Shown here piece after piece: positions 1 to 7,645 of a stretch of 9,338 nucleotides of DNA (position 1 is the first letter of the stretch; each line of letters starts with the position of its first letter). Under the pieces are notes generated by a model. That model saw only the letters and a program-made list of their open reading frames with translations, did not search any database and was not told the origin of the DNA. The position numbers and the translations under genes were made by a program. The DNA comes from Deltaproteobacteria bacterium (GTDB lineage: Bacteria > Myxococcota > Polyangia > Polyangiales > B10-G4), in the NCBI GenBank assembly GCA_019312705.1, contig JAFDCW010000099.1, positions 1-9,338 of the forward strand, given 5' to 3'.

Positions 1-2232
1 ATGCCGCCGGACTACGCGCCGTACCCGATGCTGAATACTGCCTGCGCCGGGGGTGGACAGCCCTGGGTCGCGCCGGGGGACCGCTTCGTCGCCGTGCTCG
101 AGGAGGTCTTCACGACGGCGTTCGGCCTAGACGATGAGGAGCGGGCCCTCATCCTCGAGGCCTATGCGGGACTGAGCCACGTGGCGGTGGTCGCGTTCGA
201 TTCGCCCTACCTGCTCGGCGATCCGGATTCGCCGGACCTCGAAGAGAGCTGGCAGTTGGACTACCAGACGGGTGAGGGCCGCATCGGCAGCGAGCGAATC
301 ACGGCCCTCATCTTCGTCCCGAAGGAGACCGAGACGCACCAGCAGCCTTTCGACGCGTCCTACTACGTGCACGGCCACGGGAGCTCGGCGAGCGAGGGCC
401 TCGCGTTCGCGGGCTACATGGTCCAGCACGGCTTCGCGCCGGTGTTCCTAAACGCCCAGGGCCACGGCATCGAGGCCGACATCTTGCTCGAAGCGGTGCT
501 GCACAACCTCTTCGAAGAACAGTGTTTGGGCCCGGCGACCGAGGCGATACTCGCCGGTCGCGCGCGGGATCTGGACGGCGACGGCGACGTCGACAGTGGA
601 GACAACTTCTGGACGGCATACACGTTCCACACCCGCGATGTCGTGCGGCAGACCGTCCTCGACCATGTCCGCGCGATTCAGGTGATGCGTTCCTTCGATG
701 GAACCAGGGTCCCCGACGCCGGGGACTGGGAACTGCAGGGCCTCACGGCCCCGGTCTTCTTCGACGGCGACGTAACCGGCGACGGATCGCCGAACCTCGC
801 CGGGGATCTCGACGGCGATGGCGCAGTAGACGTCGGCGGACCTGACGCAAACTACTACATGTCGGGGGGATCTCTCGGCGGGATCATGACCGGTGTCATC
901 GCGGGTCTCGAACCCGCGGTCACGGCGGCCGCGCCCATCGTCGGCCTCGGCGGCCTCTCCGACGCGACGGTGCGAACGCTCAACAGCAGCGTCACCAGAG
1001 CGATGCACCTACGGCTGATGGGACCGGCGGTCGTCATCTCCCCCGCCGACCCGGAGGCAGGCAGCGACTGCGCGGCCACGGACCTGTCGCTCCAGATCCT
1101 CTCGTCCAACCTCGCAAAGGAACACCACTCGGAGTTCGCTTGCATACCCGGTGACCTCGGCATGGAGGACGTGGTCGTGGTCGAGAACCTGGACAACGAC
1201 GAGGTCGCCTGCGGGGGCGCCGTGCGTGAGCCTGGGCACTATCGCGTGCCGGTGCCGTCGACCGCTGGGGACCGCTGGCGCGTGTCGATCTATCGCAATG
1301 CCCTCGCCGACGTCGACTTCGCGCATTGCAGCTTTCACGCGTCTCGCGCCGCCGACCACGTGATCGACACGTTCGAAATCGCCGCTTTCTATCAGACCCT
1401 CCGATGGGCAGTGGGTGAGCCCCTCGTCTCGCCGACGGATGGCCTCGGGCTCACGCGACAGGGGCCCGACATTCGGCGTCTGCTCGCGTTCGGCCAAATG
1501 ATCATGGACCCGGCCGACCCCATCAACTACGCGCGGCGGGCGTTCCTCGAGCCTCTCGGCACGGCGGACTCGCCGGCGCGGGCGCGGGGAGTCTTCGTGG
1601 TCAATACCATCGGGGATCAAAACGTACCGCTCTCGGCGGGCAACGCATATGCGCGGGCGGCAGGCATCCTGCCTTTCCTGCCCCACGATGCGCCAGACGA
1701 GTTCGCGCCTTGGCGCGCGCCGCGTAGCTTCCTCGGTCGCTACGATGACCTCGAGACGCCGAACGACGTGCTCATCCACTACGGGGTGCTCGAAGGTCTG
1801 AGCCGGCTGCCCAGAAACCCCACACCGGACTCGGACTACTTCTTGTTCGACGTCGACGATTTCTCCGAGGGAGAGATGCGCTTCGCCCAGGACGGTAGCG
1901 AGCAGGACTCGACCGGCGTGCCGGCGCCACGCCTCGAAGACCCTCTGCGCTGGGTCCGACAGACGAGCTCCTGGGAAGACATGAGCGACGCGGTTTGGTC
2001 ACCATCGCCCGGCGAACCGATCTCCGCACTCGCAAACGTGTACGTCATCCCGAATGGCATCCACGGCTTCGAGAACCTCGTCTACCCGGTCGACCAGTTC
2101 GACATCGCTCAGTACACGATGAACATGATCATGCGGTACCTGCAGACGGAAGGCTCTGATCTGCGGCACTTCACCGACCCGGACACCCACACCTGCTTGG
2201 AGGATTCGAGCTGTGATTTCTTCGAGCGCTAG
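1..2232 (+). CDS. Large secreted-type alpha/beta hydrolase with calcium-loop-like Asp repeats (5'-partial)
   Basis: Likely an extracytoplasmic serine hydrolase (esterase, lipase or peptidase type; substrate unknown). Numbering from base 1, an oxyanion-type strand and turn YYVHGHGSS lies at residues 121-129. The nucleophile elbow GGSLGG is at 289-294 with candidate nucleophile Ser291. A GDQNVP motif gives candidate acid Asp539, and NGIHGF gives candidate His688, so strand order and triad order fit the alpha/beta hydrolase fold. Asp-rich loops of the DxDGDGxxD kind occur at 190-201 and 255-277, resembling EF-hand or dockerin calcium loops. About 240 residues separate Ser291 from Asp539, implying a large inserted or lid region. 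Several Cys residues, including two near the C-terminus, suit an oxidising compartment. An ATG occupies the first three bases, but no signal peptide follows it, so the true start is probably upstream of the window. The 3' end overlaps the next gene. Confident on fold, unsure of substrate and start. Confidence 0.82.
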   Translation: MPPDYAPYPMLNTACAGGGQPWVAPGDRFVAVLEEVFTTAFGLDDEERALILEAYAGLSHVAVVAFDSPYLLGDPDSPDLEESWQLDYQTGEGRIGSERITALIFVPKETETHQQPFDASYYVHGHGSSASEGLAFAGYMVQHGFAPVFLNAQGHGIEADILLEAVLHNLFEEQCLGPATEAILAGRARDLDGDGDVDSGDNFWTAYTFHTRDVVRQTVLDHVRAIQVMRSFDGTRVPDAGDWELQGLTAPVFFDGDVTGDGSPNLAGDLDGDGAVDVGGPDANYYMSGGSLGGIMTGVIAGLEPAVTAAAPIVGLGGLSDATVRTLNSSVTRAMHLRLMGPAVVISPADPEAGSDCAATDLSLQILSSNLAKEHHSEFACIPGDLGMEDVVVVENLDNDEVACGGAVREPGHYRVPVPSTAGDRWRVSIYRNALADVDFAHCSFHASRAADHVIDTFEIAAFYQTLRWAVGEPLVSPTDGLGLTRQGPDIRRLLAFGQMIMDPADPINYARRAFLEPLGTADSPARARGVFVVNTIGDQNVPLSAGNAYARAAGILPFLPHDAPDEFAPWRAPRSFLGRYDDLETPNDVLIHYGVLEGLSRLPRNPTPDSDYFLFDVDDFSEGEMRFAQDGSEQDSTGVPAPRLEDPLRWVRQTSSWEDMSDAVWSPSPGEPISALANVYVIPNGIHGFENLVYPVDQFDIAQYTMNMIMRYLQTEGSDLRHFTDPDTHTCLEDSSCDFFER
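2199..2204 (+). promoter_or_regulatory. Shine-Dalgarno site for the outer-membrane protein gene
   Basis: The purine run GGAGGA lies 8 bases before the GTG at 2213, inside the 3' coding end of the hydrolase gene. It supports the GTG as the real start. The next Met in this frame (around residue 50) would remove the signal peptide. Confidence 0.7.
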
Positions 2233-3745
2233 ACGGAAGTCGATAGTCCTAGCCGCCACCCTGCTCCTCGCGCCAGCGGGCGTCGCTGCCCAGGAGGCAC
2301 CGGCAACACCGGACGACGGTGCACCCGAGGAGCAGGCCCCCTCCTGGCGTTTCGAGCCGATGGGCGAGGCGCAGCTGCGACTGCACACGCTCTCGGACAT
2401 ACCGCTTCGGCCGTTGCCCGGCGACATGGATGGCAGCACCGGCAATCTCGGGCAGAACGCGTACTTGTCTTCCTGGGCGCGCCTCGGTGGCCAGCTGCTC
2501 TACGAGGACTCGCTTCGGTTCGTCCTGCAGCTCGACGTGCTCAATGGCGTCATCGCGGGCGACGTGACGCAAGGGGTGAGCGACGCCGACTTCCCTCGCG
2601 ACGAGCGCGATTTCTACGCGACGTATCCGCTTCGGTGGGCGTACGTCCAATGGGATACGCCGTACGTGCGACTCGTGGCTGGGCAGAAGGGCTCGGACTG
2701 GGGTCTCGGGATGCTCGCCAACGACGGCACCCACGAGCGTCCCTTCGGCGATCACGGCCGCGGAGACATCGTGGAGAGGTTGGCGATCATGACGACGCCT
2801 CTGGGCGAGGGCACGCCTTGGGTGATAGGCGGCGGCGCAGACCTGGTGTTCCAGGACTCGCGGGCGGACCTGCTACAGAACGAGCGCGCGGTTCAGGGGT
2901 TCCTCGCGACCTGGTACCAGGCGGATGATGTATTTATCGGTCTCTACGGTTTGCACCGTCAGCAGTGGAACGAGTTGGACGATCACTCGTCGGTTTGGGT
3001 GCTCGACGGCCACGCCCGAGTCGAGACTGAAATGCTCGGCGGCAAGGGATTCACCGCAGTCGAGGCTGCGGCCATCGTCGGCGTGACCGAGGCCGCTCAG
3101 ACGCTCACGCACACGGAGCACGACGTACTCCAAGCCCTCGGCGTCGTCCAGGTAGGCTACGAACAGGACCTCTTCGATACGACGCTGGAAGCCGGGTACG
3201 CAACCGGCGACTCGAACGCCATGGACGGGGCACTCCGCCGCGCGAGCTTCGACGAAAACTTCCAGGTGGGCCTGGTGTTGTTCCCGGAGGTCCTGGCCTG
3301 GCACAGCGCACGGGCCGCGGCCTGGGCGCGCCATGAAGACCTCGTCGGACGCCCAGCGCGCGGGAGCGACGAGCTCCCCACGAACGGAGCGGTCTCTGGT
3401 GCCGCCTATCTGTTCCCGCACGCGAGCGTCCACGCTCTGCCGTGGCTCGAGCTTCGAGTGGGTGCGCTCTTCGCGTGGTCCACGGCTGCCGTGACAGACC
3501 CGTATCGGCAACGCGCCTATTCCGAGAACGTCGGATGGCTCGGTGGCGACCCGAACCAGCGCTACCTCGGAACCGAGCTCGACGGGGCGGTCGTCATGCG
3601 CCACGACCTCATCGCCGACGAACTCACGCTCACGGGCGGGGTCGAGGGCGGCCTGTTCATGCCAGGGCCCGCGTTCAACGACGCGGCCGGCAGCGGGCCG
3701 GACCCGATGGGTCTCGTGCGGACGAAAGTCGGCCTGCTCTTCTGA
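2213..3745 (+). CDS. Probable outer-membrane beta-barrel protein with signal peptide
   Basis: A 510-residue protein with a GTG start. Residues 1-26 form a clear Sec signal peptide: Arg-Arg-Lys at 7-9, a hydrophobic core of Ile/Val/Leu/Ala, and a VAA cleavage site before Gln27. The mature part begins with an acidic/Pro-rich stretch. It is then rich in alternating hydrophobic/polar segments with many Trp, Tyr and Gly, for example around the motif WAYVQWDTPYVRLVAGQKGS, and ends in KVGLLF. A C-terminal Phe after alternating residues is the usual signal for BAM-dependent insertion of outer-membrane barrels. I do not recognise a named family; it looks like the porin-like or conserved 'outer membrane protein' class often seen in Myxococcota. 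The gene overlaps the upstream hydrolase by 20 bp, which suggests one mRNA and translational coupling. Possible roles are a channel for hydrolysis products or a surface scaffold; neither is shown by the sequence. Confidence 0.78.
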   Translation: MISSSARRKSIVLAATLLLAPAGVAAQEAPATPDDGAPEEQAPSWRFEPMGEAQLRLHTLSDIPLRPLPGDMDGSTGNLGQNAYLSSWARLGGQLLYEDSLRFVLQLDVLNGVIAGDVTQGVSDADFPRDERDFYATYPLRWAYVQWDTPYVRLVAGQKGSDWGLGMLANDGTHERPFGDHGRGDIVERLAIMTTPLGEGTPWVIGGGADLVFQDSRADLLQNERAVQGFLATWYQADDVFIGLYGLHRQQWNELDDHSSVWVLDGHARVETEMLGGKGFTAVEAAAIVGVTEAAQTLTHTEHDVLQALGVVQVGYEQDLFDTTLEAGYATGDSNAMDGALRRASFDENFQVGLVLFPEVLAWHSARAAAWARHEDLVGRPARGSDELPTNGAVSGAAYLFPHASVHALPWLELRVGALFAWSTAAVTDPYRQRAYSENVGWLGGDPNQRYLGTELDGAVVMRHDLIADELTLTGGVEGGLFMPGPAFNDAAGSGPDPMGLVRTKVGLLF

Positions 3746-3949
3746 AGGGGGGGTGTGCGCTGGATTGACGGCGTGGTTGGGGAGGTCTGCGAGAAGGCGT
3801 CGGGCGACGTCAGTCGACCAGAGCCGGATTGCCGACCGGTGCCTCCACCCCCGCCCGCGCCGTCTTCGCGCTCAATCGCCTTCCATAGCATCGCCTTCAA
3901 TCGCTCCACCCCCGTCGTGACGATTGCACCCCGTCCCCATCCGCACTAA
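3746..3949. other. Intergenic gap between barrel gene and mfd
   Basis: This 204-bp gap should contain the 3' end of the upstream unit and the mfd promoter. I find no strong inverted repeat followed by a T-tract and no good -35/-10 pair. A TTGACG at 3765-3770 lacks a matching -10 hexamer at 16-18 bp. The right half is pyrimidine-rich, with C-runs up to the mfd start. It holds a 9-bp direct repeat (3875-3883 and 3890-3898). A 64-codon GTG frame (3755-3949) spans the gap and ends in the TAA abutting mfd; its Pro-rich, low-complexity translation does not look like a protein. Confidence 0.6.
3875..3898. repeat. Short direct repeat upstream of mfd
   Basis: The 9-mer ATCGCCTTC occurs at 3875-3883 and 3890-3898, a 15-bp period. 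The flanking 8-mer TCAATCGC also occurs twice (3872-3879 and 3897-3904). The pair lies 50-75 bp before the mfd ATG, where an operator or promoter element could sit. It could equally be chance repetition in a biased sequence. Confidence 0.4.
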
Positions 3950-6900
3950 ATGCGCACGGTGCCCAGCGCCGACGACTCGCTCCATCCCCTGACCCAGGGT
4001 CTCGCCCGAGCGAACGCACGCGTTCCCGAAGCCCTCCGGGCCCTGGCCGAGCGGGAGCGCGTCGACTTCTCGGGCCTGCCCCCGGGGGCCGCAGCGCTGC
4101 TCCTCGCCCGGGGCGCCCAGCAGCACGGCGGCGGCACCATCGTCGTCACCCGAGACCTCGACGCCGCCCGGCGCACCGTCTCGGACCTCGCATTCTTTCT
4201 CGGCGGCGCCCGGGACCAGGTCCTGCTCTATCCGTCGTCGGACATCACCCCCTACCTCGATGTCGCCCCAGACCGCCGGGCCGCGATGGACCGCCTCGCC
4301 GTTCTCTTCCACCTGACGCAGGGTCTGCCGTGGAAGTTTCTAGTCGTACCCGCCTCCGCCATCATTCGAAAGGTCGCCCCCCGGGCCGCGATCCGGGCCC
4401 GATCGGCGGTAGTCAAAGCCGAAGAGGAACTCGATCGCGAGGCGTTCATCCGCCTGCTCGCCGAGGGCGGCTACCTGCGGGTCCCGGTCGCTGAAGATCC
4501 CGGCACCTTCGCCGTGCGGGGCGGCATCCTCGACGTCTACCCGCCCCACGCCTCGTACCCGGCCCGCATCGAGCTCGACGACTGGCTGGTCCTGTCGATC
4601 AAGCACTTCGACCCCGACGACCAGAAGACCATCGAAGAGGTGCGCCAGATCTTCGTACACCCGGTCCGGGATACGACGCTGGGCCCGGACGAAATTGCTC
4701 TCGCCCGGGAGCGAGTCCGGGAGCTCTGCGACGCGGTCGACCTGCCGAGCTCGCGGACCCGCGCGCTCATCGAAGACATCGAGAGCGGCCGAGCGTTCTA
4801 CGGCATCGACGGTTTTCTTCCGGCCTTTCACGAAGAGCTCGAGACGCTCTTCGACTACTGTCCCGCCGAAACCCCGGCCGTCATCCTCGACCCCACCGCG
4901 GTCGTCCGAGCCGTGCACGAAGAGCGGGAGGCCGCCAAGGGGGACCGCGGCGCCAAGTTCGAAGAGGGATCACCGTCCTTCGAGGTCGGTGCCCACTACC
5001 TCGATGGCGGCGACCTGGCCGAGGCTCTCTCGGCCAGGCCCCTCGCGGTGGTGCATCGCCTCGCCGTCGGCGGCGCTCCCGACGAAGACGAGGCGGGCCC
5101 CCTCGCCGCCCTCGAGACCGTCGACCTCGACGCCGTGATGAACCTCGGCGGAGTGGACCACGCGGGGCTGACCATCGAGCTCAAGACGCGCCGCGGCATG
5201 AGGGGCGGCGGCGATGCCCTCGCGCCCCTCGCCGAAAAGACTCGGAGTTGGCTCGACGCGGGGCTCCGGGTGGTCTTCGCGGCGCGGACCGACACCCAAG
5301 CCCGACGCCTCGGCAAGGTCCTCGCCGGCTACGACGTGTCCGCGTCAAAGCCTCAACCGTTGACCCCCGGGCGCCTGGTCGGCAACCCCACCGGCAAGGT
5401 GGAGATCCTCATCGGCAGCCTCGGCGACGGCTTCGTCCTGCCGTCCGAGGCCCTCGCGGTGGTGACCGAGGAAGAGGTCTTCGGCACCCGGGCCCACCGC
5501 GCGAAACCCAAGCGCCGCAAGAAGGCCGACCGGGCGGTGTTCCTCGAAGACCTCCGGCAACTCAGCGTCGGCGACTACGTGGTTCACATCGACCACGGCA
5601 TTGGCCAATACATCGGCCTCCAGAGAAAGGCCCTCGGCCAGAGCCAGCTCGACCGCATGGAGGGGCGCAAAGCCGCCGAGGTCGAGGTCTTGGTGGTCGA
5701 GTACGCCACCGGCGACAAGCTCTTCCTCCCCGTCACGCGGCTGAACCAGATTCAGAAGTACGCGAGCAAGGAGGGCAAGAAGCCCAAGATCGACAAGCTC
5801 GGCGGTCAGAGCTTCGCCAAGACCAAGGCGCGGGTGAAGAAGCGCGTCCAGCGCCTCGCCGACGAGCTCCTCCGGCTCTACGCCCAGCGGGCCGCGGCTC
5901 GCCGGGACCCCCTGCCGCCCGCCGGGCGCGACTACGCCGAATTTGAGGCGACGTTCCCCTTCGAAGAGACCGCCGACCAGGCCCGGGCCATCGACGAGGT
6001 CCTCGGCGACCTGGAAGGACCCCGGCCGATGGACCGGGTGGTCTGCGGCGATGTGGGCTTCGGCAAGACCGAGGTGGCCCTGCGCGCCGCGTTCCGGGTT
6101 GCAATGAACGGCGGTCAGGTCGCGGTGCTCTGCCCGACGACGGTCCTCGCCCAGCAGCACTACCAGACCTTTCGGGACCGCCTCACCGATTACCCCATCG
6201 AAGTCCGGTCCCTGAGCCGCTTCGTCGACAAGAAGCTCCAGGCCGAGACCCTCACCAAGCTCAAGGACGGCACCGCCGATATCGTCATCGGCACCCACCG
6301 CCTGCTCTCGAAGGACGTACACTTCAACAAGCTCGGTCTCCTGGTGGTCGACGAAGAGCAGCGCTTCGGCGTTACCCACAAAGAGCGGATCAAAGCGCTC
6401 CGCACCGAGGTCGACGTGCTGACGCTCTCGGCGACGCCGATCCCGCGGACCTTGCAGATGTCGATTGGTGGGCTCCGGGACCTCTCCCTCATCACCACCC
6501 CACCGACCGACCGCCGGGCCGTGCGCACCTTCGTCAGCCGCTGGGACGACCGGATCATGGCCGAGGCCCTCCGCCGCGAACTCGCTCGGGGCGGACAGGC
6601 TTTCTTCGTCTACAACCGCGTCGAAGGGCTCTACGAGCGCGCCAACAAACTCCAGCAGTTGCTGCCCGAAGCACGCATCGGGGTGGCGCACGGCCAAATG
6701 AAGGAGGGCAAGCTCGAACGGGTCATGACCGACTTCGTCGAGGGGCGCTTCGACATACTCTGCGCGACCGCGATCATCGAGTCGGGCCTCGATATCCCCC
6801 GAGCCAACACCATCATCGTCGACCGCGCCGACATCTTCGGCCTGTCCCAGCTCTATCAGATTCGCGGTCGCGTCGGCCGCTCGAAGGAGCGCGCCTACTG

Positions 6901-7606
6901 CTACCTGCTCACGCCGCCGCCGGGCCGCATGACCGACGAGGCCCGGAGCCGTATCGAGGCCCTCGAGCGGTTCACCGAACTCGGCTCAGGGTTCCACGTA
7001 GCGAGCCTCGACATGGAGATCCGCGGCGCCGGAGACCTCCTCGGCGGCGAACAGAGCGGCGCCGTGACCCAGGTCGGCCTCGACATCTTCCTGCACATGC
7101 TCGAAGAGGCCATCGCCCAGCTCCGCGGCGAACCCGTCGTGCACGAGGTCGACCCGGAGATCAACGTAGACCTCGAGGTCTACCTGCCCGAGGATTACAT
7201 CGAAGACGTGGGCCTCAGGCTCTCCTTCTACAAGCGCCTCGCCTCAGCCGAGGATGAGCAAGTTGTGCATGAGCTCGGCACCGAGATGGAGGACCGCTTC
7301 GGGCGCACCCCGCGCCCAGCGACCGCGCTCCTCCGGTCCATGGCCCTCAAGCCCGCTCTCCGGGCGCTGCGCGTCCTCGGCTGCGAGGCCACTTCGACAC
7401 GCGTCACCCTGCACCTCAAGGAGGACACCCCCCTCGACCCGGCAAAGGTCATGAGCGCCATTGCCGCGAGCGGCGGCGCCCTCAAGCTGAGCCCGACCAT
7501 GAAGCTCACCCGCCGCTTCGGGGACCACGAAAAGGAGGGCGATTCCATCGAGCGCATCGACCAGCTGCTCACCGAGCTCGCACCGATGCTCAAAGACGAC
7601 GGGTAG
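3950..7606 (+). CDS. mfd: Transcription-repair coupling factor Mfd
   Basis: Mfd is a double-stranded DNA translocase that pushes stalled RNA polymerase off template lesions and recruits UvrA for nucleotide excision repair. The 1218-residue length is a little above the usual 1150-1180. The N-terminal UvrB-like module includes the conserved GTFAVRGG block at 185-192. The RNA-polymerase-interacting (CarD-like) domain starts near 538 with VGDYVVHIDHG at 540-550. The translocase modules show Walker A GDVGFGKT (700-707, Lys706), Walker B/DEEQ box (801-804) followed by RFGV, motif III SATP (827-830), and motif VI GRVGR (973-977). The TRCF C-terminal domain begins around 1065, with EINVDLEVYLP from 1070. 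All helicase signatures are intact, so it should be active. The ATG is preceded directly by an in-frame TAA (3947-3949), so no longer start is possible; no Shine-Dalgarno sequence is visible. A GTG three codons in is an alternative start. The next gene follows after 39 bp. Confidence 0.99.
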   Translation: MRTVPSADDSLHPLTQGLARANARVPEALRALAERERVDFSGLPPGAAALLLARGAQQHGGGTIVVTRDLDAARRTVSDLAFFLGGARDQVLLYPSSDITPYLDVAPDRRAAMDRLAVLFHLTQGLPWKFLVVPASAIIRKVAPRAAIRARSAVVKAEEELDREAFIRLLAEGGYLRVPVAEDPGTFAVRGGILDVYPPHASYPARIELDDWLVLSIKHFDPDDQKTIEEVRQIFVHPVRDTTLGPDEIALARERVRELCDAVDLPSSRTRALIEDIESGRAFYGIDGFLPAFHEELETLFDYCPAETPAVILDPTAVVRAVHEEREAAKGDRGAKFEEGSPSFEVGAHYLDGGDLAEALSARPLAVVHRLAVGGAPDEDEAGPLAALETVDLDAVMNLGGVDHAGLTIELKTRRGMRGGGDALAPLAEKTRSWLDAGLRVVFAARTDTQARRLGKVLAGYDVSASKPQPLTPGRLVGNPTGKVEILIGSLGDGFVLPSEALAVVTEEEVFGTRAHRAKPKRRKKADRAVFLEDLRQLSVGDYVVHIDHGIGQYIGLQRKALGQSQLDRMEGRKAAEVEVLVVEYATGDKLFLPVTRLNQIQKYASKEGKKPKIDKLGGQSFAKTKARVKKRVQRLADELLRLYAQRAAARRDPLPPAGRDYAEFEATFPFEETADQARAIDEVLGDLEGPRPMDRVVCGDVGFGKTEVALRAAFRVAMNGGQVAVLCPTTVLAQQHYQTFRDRLTDYPIEVRSLSRFVDKKLQAETLTKLKDGTADIVIGTHRLLSKDVHFNKLGLLVVDEEQRFGVTHKERIKALRTEVDVLTLSATPIPRTLQMSIGGLRDLSLITTPPTDRRAVRTFVSRWDDRIMAEALRRELARGGQAFFVYNRVEGLYERANKLQQLLPEARIGVAHGQMKEGKLERVMTDFVEGRFDILCATAIIESGLDIPRANTIIVDRADIFGLSQLYQIRGRVGRSKERAYCYLLTPPPGRMTDEARSRIEALERFTELGSGFHVASLDMEIRGAGDLLGGEQSGAVTQVGLDIFLHMLEEAIAQLRGEPVVHEVDPEINVDLEVYLPEDYIEDVGLRLSFYKRLASAEDEQVVHELGTEMEDRFGRTPRPATALLRSMALKPALRALRVLGCEATSTRVTLHLKEDTPLDPAKVMSAIAASGGALKLSPTMKLTRRFGDHEKEGDSIERIDQLLTELAPMLKDDG

Positions 7607-7611
7607 ACGCG

Positions 7612-7626
7612 GCCCGCCCTTCGGGC
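7612..7626 (+). terminator. Small GC hairpin after mfd, weak terminator candidate
   Basis: GCCCG (7612-7616) pairs with CGGGC (7622-7626) around a 5-base loop, starting 6 bases after the mfd stop. The stem is only 5 bp and no T-tract follows. It may slow polymerase or protect an mRNA end rather than terminate, and read-through into the next gene is plausible. Confidence 0.25.
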
Positions 7627-7633
7627 ACACCAT

Positions 7634-7639
7634 GAGGGA
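7634..7639 (+). promoter_or_regulatory. Shine-Dalgarno site for the MYXO-CTERM protein gene
   Basis: GAGGGA lies 6 bases before the ATG at 7646. It fixes that start, which also gives a complete signal peptide. An ATG at 7632 is out of frame. Confidence 0.65.
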
Positions 7640-7645
7640 ATACTC

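Noticed and set aside
448..1779. Antisense open frames opposite the hydrolase (448-1008 and 1009-1779)
   Set aside because: Arg/Val/Glu-biased translations mirror the hydrolase codons; no motif or signal peptide is seen, and the hydrolase triad supports the + strand.
3765..3793. TTGACG as a -35 promoter box
   Set aside because: The bases 17 bp downstream (TGCGAG) do not resemble a -10 box.
3755..3949. 64-codon GTG frame ending at the TAA before mfd, possible leader peptide
   Set aside because: Pro-rich low-complexity translation, and the purine run before the GTG is only about 3 bases away. Kept only as a possible re-initiation element, not called as a gene.
5345..6697. 450-codon open frame antisense to mfd
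   Set aside because: It lies wholly opposite the conserved translocase motifs of mfd. Long antisense frames are expected when third codon positions are almost all G or C, and the translation shows no domain or ribosome site.
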